NCBI GenBank assembly: GCA_002179805.1
Contig: NAVB01001807.1
Location: 1-14,502, forward strand
Length of the DNA stretch: 14,502 bases
Source of the DNA: Acanthamoeba lenticulata
Taxonomy: Eukaryota > Discosea > Longamoebia > Acanthamoebidae
Direction: 5' to 3'
This document shows, piece by piece, positions 9,302 through 14,502 of the stretch. Under the pieces are notes generated by a model, which made no database searches, was not told where the DNA came from, and saw nothing but the letters and a program-made list of their open reading frames with translations. Numbering within the stretch: position 1 is the stretch's first letter; every line of letters begins with the position of its first letter. The translations under genes were made by a program, and so were the position numbers.

Positions 9302-9523
9302 TTAAAAAGAGGAGATGAACCAAAGTCGCCAATGCCGGGCACAATGAACTTCTGCTCCGCCATTCCAGCGATGTTGTTCGACCAGCGCAAGATGATCGCG
9401 CCCGTACATGACGTCAATTTCCGTCGTCACGATGTGCACTCGAGGAATTGCGCCCCAGTGCTGACTCCGGCGCTGCCAAATAGGATTGTGTAGGTCTGCA
9501 TAAGGTTCCTTCAAGAGGGACAC
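9302..9523 (-). pseudogene. Decayed uracil phosphoribosyltransferase-like C-terminal fragment
   Basis: Two strings in the right order for the C-terminus of uracil phosphoribosyltransferase (UPRT, uracil + PRPP to UMP in pyrimidine salvage) appear on the - strand: RVHIVTTEID (9442-9413) and KFIVPGIGDFG (9351-9319). They are in different frames and 61 nt apart. An intron with donor GTCATG and acceptor GGAGCAG could join them. After GDFG the usual DRYFGT-like ending is missing and replaced by unrelated residues before a stop. Upstream, a piece reading TILFGSAGVSTGAQF could be the preceding strand-helix, but it needs another frame change. I infer a broken gene relic. The alternative is a chance match within another - strand gene. 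The PRPP-binding loop was not found. Confidence 0.45.
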
Positions 9524-10236
9524 CCATCGCGTGGCGGCGGCCCATGTCTCGTAAACACTATTGGAACCGGCGATCTTCTCGCAGGCTTCACCAACAGATA
9601 TGGCTAGATCTCCCCAGTCCCCGCGGTGGCGTCCTTGCTGCTGCTTCTCTCGTTCCTTTCTGGTCCCTCAAGAGGCCTCGTCTATTCCCAGTTCGGCTCT
9701 TCTCTGGTTGCGTTGACTTGCGTGGCGCGGGTGGCATCATGTGCGGGCTTAGTCAGATTGTTGAAGACGGACACTGTCCCTGGCGTCATTGCCGCGACCA
9801 GCTCAGAGAGATTCGTGAACGCGTACCCGGCCTCGTTCCTGTTACTGTTACTACAGTAGTGGCTACTGGGGTCGGTGGCGCAGATGATGGCAGCCGTCAT
9901 GCTGTTGATGTCACAGGTCTCCTTCCAGGTGTGTCAATGAAACGCGACACCATTCTCCCAAGACCAGAAGAGCGCTTGGAACATGGTGCCAAGGATCGCA
10001 TGCAGACTGTACGCGCCTCCCATAAAGGGCAGGACAAAGGCAAGCCGGGAGGTAGTATGACGCAAGAAGCAACAACAGCGGAGAGGATGTGTGGCGGTGG
10101 CGCAATACCAATCCCTTGTGGGTGGCACTACCGTTGGTGGCAGTCGGCGTGGTGGTGAATGTCGGCCAGACAGCGACTCGGGGTGTGGGGCAAGTGGCCG
10201 AAGACGCCCATCGCCAGGCACGCGGGCACCGCACTT

Positions 10237-10615
10237 AAGCGCCTCTTGCTTCCTCCTGACGCCTTGAACGATGCAATCGCGGCCGACCCAAAGAACCCTC
10301 ACCTCTACCTCCAACGAGCCCGCTCCTCTCTGACCGTCGCCAGCCACGCGGGTGCCGACACCACCAAGAACCTACTGGAGGACGTCGTACAAGACGCTCA
10401 ACACGCGGTGAGCTCCTTCGATCCCAAGGCCGCTCTCTGCCCCTCATCGAAGGCTTGGTGCTGCTGGGCCTTGCGCTGGACGGGGCGGTGGGACGAGGGG
10501 GCAGCTTCATTTGACGACGCGGTGACTGCTCACAAGCCAACATGAGGCACGCACCCGAGACCTCCCGTAGGTGGGTAATGTCCTTGTACTTTTGGGCCAT
10601 TACGAGGAAAAAAAG
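10237..10615 (+). pseudogene. TPR-repeat remnant with compensating frameshifts, abutting the p62 start
   Basis: The string ALNDAIAADPKNPHLYLQRA is a classic tetratricopeptide helix pair. It is followed by EDVVQDAQHAVSSFDPKAAL in the same frame. Then LIEGLVLLGLALDG appears in a second frame (from 10443), and GRWDEGAASFDDAV returns to the first (10483 on). After the stop at 10543-10545, GNVLVLLGHYEEKK (10574 on) has the pattern of a further TPR helix A, about one repeat length downstream and in frame with p62. The order and spacing suggest three or four former TPRs broken by small indels at C- and G-runs. An open start exists at 10159. The alternatives are sequencing indels in a real small TPR gene, or splicing (for example donor 10522, acceptor 10570) into p62. 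Confidence 0.55.
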
Positions 10616-13215
10616 ATGGAGGCGGAGGACGCAGAAGAGGAGACAATCTTGCTGCGGGCCACTGCGCGAAGACGGCCGCCAGGGAAAGGACAAGGCAAAG
10701 TTGGTCCGTGGGGCGTGCTCACCCTGACGTCACGAAGCCTATTGTTTCAAGAAGGTTCGGAATCTGCGGTTGACCAAGCTGCGACTGCAGCAGAGGTCAG
10801 CGCTACCGCAAGCCTCAAGGTCTCCCTGGCCGATGTGGCGGCACACTTCGTTACGCCACCCTCCGCCAAGCTCACTTGCTTGAAGGTCACGGTCGATGCG
10901 CCAGCACCGCCTGAAAATGAGCAAGGAGAAGAGGCAGAGGACAAGAACATGAAGAGGAAGACCGGCAACGAGCTGGTTTTCGAGTTCACATCGGACGGCA
11001 CCGGGGGCGCTGACCGCGACAGCTTCCGCGACCTCATTGCCCAGCTGGTACCCGCGCTGCGTCGAGCCAAGCGACCTCGCCTCACCACAAGCCTCACAAC
11101 GAGTCTCACCCCAGCTTCCGTGCGTTGTCTCCCGCAAAAGCACGTCATTTGCAGCGTTGCTGACCCCCGCCGCAGAGCAGCACAGCGAGTAGCAGCAGCA
11201 GCAGTAGCACAGGTGCCGAAATGGTTATCGTGAAGCAAGAGGCAGAGGTGGTAAGCCCCGAGGTGGCCAAGCGACGTGCGGCGCTCCTTGAAGGCAATAC
11301 TGAGGCGCGCGAGCTGTACGAGCGGCTGGTCCTCAGCGGGGTGATCACCTCGCAAGAGTTTTGGCAGAGCCGCGAGGTATGTGTGCCCAGCACCAATGCA
11401 TCGCACCCTTTCAGCCACACGAGGCTGACCCTCGCATGTTGCGCTCGCTGCAGGACATGCTGCTCGCTGAGGCCCAGAGAGCCTCGCAAAAGGCAGTCTC
11501 GGCTCGGCAGCCAGCCCAAGGTTCGTGTCACCGCCAGAGAGAGTAACAGCTCAGGTGCGGGCCATCACTGACTTTAGCGGCGGTCCGCTGCAGTCGCGTC
11601 GGGAGAGGCGGACTCAGAGGGCGTGAAGCCCGTGGCTGAGAGCGACACATCAGTGCAATACAAGCTCACGGCGGCCGACATCAGGCGCATCTTCACCGAG
11701 CAGCCCACAGTCAAGAAGGCCTTTGAGGAGTGGGTGCCGCTGAAGATGACTGAGGTACGTGTTTTCTGCTCTACTCCTCTTCAAGCGGCGAGCTGACAGC
11801 GACCAACACAACAGATGCAATTCTGGACCAAGTATTTCCAGTCCAAATACTTTCACCGGGACGGCAAGCCCGCGGCTGGCGCCACTGCACCAGAAACTAA
11901 GGCCAAGAACACCAAGAAAAGTCCCGCTGCGTCACGCGTGAAGCACGGTACATATCGGCTCCTCTCGAGAAGGTTGGGGAGTGTGGATGATGCTGCTGAC
12001 ATCATCCGTGTGGCGGACGAGCACAGAGGAAGAAATGCGGCGGCGCCTGGCGGGGATCGACTTGAGCTCGGACCTCACACGAAGTGACGACAGTGACGCA
12101 AAGGTGAGCGTTTGCCCAGCTCCCCATTCAGCGTGATCACATGACACCACTAAACCTAGTGGCAGAAGGGGTATGGCGTGGCTGATGACGAGGCAGAGGA
12201 GGCAAAGCCCAAAAAGAAGGAGACGAAGAAGTTTAGCCTCCTGCAGAAGATCAACCGGCACGGCACCACAGCGCTCAACGAGCTTGAGAAGTACGTAACC
12301 ACGCCCAAGCTGCAGTGGCAGCTCTTCCAGTCAGCCTCGCTGTTGACTCAGAACTCGCGCCACAGGGCCCAAGCGGCGCGCGGCGGAGCAGAGTCTGGCG
12401 AGGGCATGGACATCGACATCTCGGCGACGTCCCTGACGGCCAAGGACCCCATCATCCCCTCCTCGGACGCCGGGAGGCCGTCTCCCGCTGCCGACACGGA
12501 GCGGCTACGAGCCAGCGAAGCGCGGATGGCCGAGGCCACGCTCCTCCCCGAACTAGAGGGGCGAGAGGATGTCAACTACGTGGCTCTCGCCATTCAAGAC
12601 CACCGGCATTACTTCCAGGACGCCACCGCACTTGCCTCGCCCGACTCGACCACATCGTCATCGTCGTCTTCCTCGTCGTCAGTCGCCGAAGAAGCGCTGG
12701 CGGCATTCCGGGCGCAAGTCGAGCGAAGCAAGAGCGCCAGAGACGGACAGCCCGAGCAAGCAACGATCAACAGGCGGGCCGCGGCCGAAGCCATGCGTGA
12801 GATCGACAACCTCTGCCGGAATGCGGGCAGCGGAGCAAAAGGCACCGACACCACGCAGGGCGGCACCTATGGCCTGTCGGCAGCAGAGATGAAGATGCTG
12901 GTGGGTTACCAAGAACGCGCGACCGAGCTTTTGCGTCACTTCTGGCGGTGTTATCCACTCTCCTCGCGTGCTCTGGCCACCAAGGTAAGTCGCGTCCTCA
13001 CGCACAAGAAGGTGACACATACCTAAGAGATGATGGTGCAGGCGGCCAAGGTGGGGGCTGCCATCGAGGACTTGCGTACCGAGGTGGAGTCCATGGCGAC
13101 GAAAAAACGGGCCAAAGGGCGCAACACCCTGAGCACGGTGGCGGAGGAGGTGCTGCTGTCGATCATCCACTCGTTGAGCAAAGCCATCGACATGCATCAC
13201 AGCACCAACGCATAA
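10616..13215 (+). CDS. GTF2H1: TFIIH core subunit p62 (GTF2H1/Tfb1)
   Basis: p62 is a core subunit of TFIIH, which opens promoter DNA for RNA polymerase II and verifies damage in nucleotide excision repair. Eight exons (10616-11119, 11176-11376, 11454-11520, 11594-11754, 11815-11947, 12027-12103, 12166-12984, 13042-13215) give 711 aa; human p62 is about 548. Residues 1-150 form the PH-like domain (LTLTSRSLLF, VAAHFVTPP, ELVFEFTSDG, DRDSFRDLIAQLVP) with a charged insert (ENEQGEEAEDKNMKRK). BSD1 carries SGVITSQEFW (W231). BSD2 carries LTAADIRRIFTEQP joined to MQFWTKYFQSKYFHRDG (W315). The C-terminus has ELLRHFWRCYPL, then a coiled segment ending KAIDMHHSTNA, matching the family's C-terminal helix bundle. 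The extra length is Ser-rich linkers (residues 169-179 and near 545). ATG 10616 is chosen because the TAG at 10568-10570 closes the frame upstream and the PH domain begins just after it. Confidence 0.93.
12653..12688 (+). repeat. Serine-coding trinucleotide tract in the p62 linker
   Basis: About ten consecutive Ser codons (mixed TCA, TCG, TCT and TCC) follow a Thr-Thr pair inside exon 7 of the p62 gene. The tract sits in the variable linker between the BSD2 region and the C-terminal domain. It is probably disordered and prone to length change. Confidence 0.8.
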
Positions 13216-13276
13216 GTCACTTGGCCACGCTGTTTTGTCCAAAAGGAAGCCATTACAACTTTTCCTTCGCCAAGAG

Positions 13277-14089
13277 ATGGACGTGTCTATCGTGTTGGTT
13301 GTCCTTTGTCTGTTAGGCACACACTCTGTGCTTGCCTCAGCGCACAGCAAGGTCGACGCAAGCAGTGCACCAACGACTGGTTGCGCCTTTTGTGGCAACT
13401 GTAGCAATCACAATGCCGTACTCACTCTCTTCCCCTCCACGCTGTAAGAAGCCTTCAAGGCCTTGGCGTGCCTCGGTGCCGGTGTAACCTTAGGTGTTCA
13501 ACAGTGCGTGCCTAGTTCTTGTAGTGGGTGTCCCTCTCTACTCACTGCTTCAGAGGCCCCAAACGCACTTATCATGAAGGTCAACTGGACCTCTCATGAC
13601 TATGACTGGGGCTATGGAGGCACTGTTTTGCACGTGTACACTGTACGCTGAGACCGAAAGTCTGCTACTTGCTGCCCCTGTTGTTTTGCTGAAGTTGGGG
13701 CATGCAGGGGTCCAACACGCAGCGTGTGGTGGGCGTTCCGCCCCAGAACCCAGACAGCCCATGCTTCACCACATGGTTGCTTGGCCAGTACGCAACCTCT
13801 TAGTCTTGAGTCCCTTGTGCACTTGTCAATCACTCACGGCCACCCAGGCCCTACATCGTCGCTATTCAGTACGCTGGCCTCACCGCGCCTATCAAGCTTT
13901 CAGGTGGACTCCCTGACTGCTTCTACATCTCACTCAACCAGTGTCAGTACTTTAAACTGGAGTCGTACGTCTTCCACAGCCCGATCCTTTTGGCCCATTT
14001 TTCATGATGTTGACTGCGGATGATGTCTTGCCAGGCTTCTCACGCCGGAAGAGGTGCTGCTGTTGGCCCAGTACGGAAGAGGAACTTAG
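13277..14089 (+). CDS. Small secreted Cys-rich protein, NTR/TIMP-like second half
   Basis: Five exons (13277-13417, 13505-13642, 13708-13787, 13848-13964, 14035-14089) give a 176-aa protein. It opens with a strong signal peptide (MDVSIVLVVLCLLGTHSVLA). Two cysteine clusters follow, CAFCGNC and CVPSSCSGC, and three later cysteines (SPCFTTW, PDCFY, NQCQYF). N-glycosylation sequons are NCS and NWT. The segment CFTTWLLGQPYIVAIQYAG, followed by PDCFYISLNQ, resembles the Cys-x-L-x-x-G-x-x-Tyr-[LIV] core and downstream Cys of netrin/TIMP-like OB folds; this is my inference, not an established assignment. The product is expected outside the cell or in vacuoles. The gene starts 61 bp after the p62 stop and ends 85 bp before the Spt4 ATG. 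The intron 1 acceptor (CAACAG, 13504) is the least certain, since other in-frame joins exist. Confidence 0.72.
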
Positions 14090-14174
14090 TTTTTTTGTCA
14101 CCAAAGAAAAAGAAGAAGAAATAGGGCAAACAGCTTTCGGTTTGTTTGTTCCAAGAGATCAAACGCGCGGAAAG

Positions 14175-14502
14175 ATGGCAACTCCAGCTGATGCAGCACT
14201 CAACGGCATCGTGCCTGCGGACATGAAGAATCTGCGAGCGTGCCTGTTCTGCTCTCTGGTGAAGACCTTCCAGCAGTTCGAAATGTTCGGCTGTGAGAAT
14301 TGCACATTCTTGGAGATGGAGGAAGACAAAGACAAGGTGAACGAGTGCACTTCGGCTTCCTTTGAAGGCCTCATCGCAATGATGAAACCTGATGAGAGCT
14401 GGGTAGCAAAATGGCAGCGCCTGCGGAGCAGCGGACGACCTTTTCAGCGAGGCGTCTACGCGATCTCGGTGAATGGACGACTTCCACCGCGTGTTGTGGC
14501 CA
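14175..14502 (+). CDS. SPT4: Transcription elongation factor Spt4 (DSIF small subunit), 3' partial
   Basis: Spt4 binds the NGN domain of Spt5 to form DSIF, which travels with RNA polymerase II and controls pausing and processivity in the nucleus. The window shows 109 codons from ATG 14175 with no intron, against about 117 aa for human SUPT4H1, so only the end is missing. A four-cysteine zinc site is complete (C23, C26, C40, C43 in RACLFCSLVK and GCENC). The family signature follows: NECTSASFEGLIAMM, then DESWVAKWQRL and GVYAISVNGRLP. Between KWQRL and GVYA there is a short basic insert (RSSGRPFQR), slightly longer than in animals. The 85-bp gap upstream holds a T-run and an A/G-rich stretch (14100-14122) but no clear TATA box. 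Confidence 0.95.
   Translation, partial: MATPADAALNGIVPADMKNLRACLFCSLVKTFQQFEMFGCENCTFLEMEEDKDKVNECTSASFEGLIAMMKPDESWVAKWQRLRSSGRPFQRGVYAISVNGRLPPRVVA

Larger units (their letters stand above)
9184..10158. other. Stretch between the kelch-like gene and the TPR remnant with unresolved - strand coding potential
   Basis: No complete gene could be assembled here. Besides the UPRT-like fragment, the - strand holds a hydrophobic open stretch (SRLAFVLPFMGGAYSLHAIL, about 10040-9980). It could be spliced (donor GTCTTG, acceptor CAACAG, about 60 nt) to an open segment at 9900-9682 containing AAIICATDPSSHYC and three N-glycosylation sequons (NLS, NLT, NAT). That would suit a membrane or secreted protein, but I do not recognise a family and found no clean start or end. 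The + strand is also open for 615 nt (9544-10158), with a composition that looks like a shadow. Confidence 0.35.

Noticed and set aside
9544..10158. 615-nt open reading frame on the + strand
   Set aside because: It has no recognisable domain, its composition is Arg/Gly/Trp-rich as expected for a shadow frame in GC-rich DNA, and it overlaps better-looking - strand pieces.
12679..13407. 242-codon open frame on the - strand across the end of p62
   Set aside because: It lies opposite well-supported p62 exons and has no recognisable motif, so it is best read as an antisense shadow.

Overview
The window looks like nuclear DNA of a free-living amoebozoan, most likely Acanthamoeba or a close relative. 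It has GC-rich exons cut by many short introns (mostly 55-110 nt), GT..AG junctions with a strong GTRCG donor preference, small intergenic gaps, and eukaryote-only families (a DOCK Rho-GEF, TFIIH p62, Spt4). The organism is inferred from this style and gene content; no species marker was seen.

Layout, all confidently called genes on the + strand. (1) 1-6646: 3' part of a DOCK-family (DOCK-C/D, zizimin-like) guanine-nucleotide exchange factor, 29 exons in the window, with a DHR-1/C2 lipid-binding domain, a helical middle and a complete catalytic DHR-2 domain. (2) 6647-7670: gene-poor spacer with an inverted 94-bp copy of part of the downstream TFIIH p62 exon 1, an unassigned open stretch, and a short hairpin-forming tandem repeat. 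(3) 7671-9183: six-exon gene for a secreted kelch-like propeller protein. (4) 9184-10615: relic-rich region, with a decayed piece on the - strand resembling the C-terminus of uracil phosphoribosyltransferase, unresolved - strand coding potential, and a frameshifted TPR remnant that abuts the next gene. (5) 10616-13215: eight-exon gene for TFIIH subunit p62 (GTF2H1/Tfb1), 711 aa. (6) 13277-14089: five-exon gene for a small secreted Cys-rich protein whose second half resembles an NTR/TIMP-like domain. (7) 14175 to the end: Spt4, the zinc-finger partner of Spt5, cut by the window end.

The genes do not form an obvious pathway. p62 (initiation and repair) and Spt4 (elongation) are both RNA polymerase II factors, but the secreted gene lies between them, so the arrangement is probably just compact head-to-tail packing. 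All exon models were worked out by hand: junctions were chosen so that frame and GT..AG rules hold and family motifs run through. The least ordinary observations are the inverted p62 fragment, the two gene relics between the kelch-like and p62 genes, and the GTRCG donor bias. I did not find a convincing new multi-gene system.
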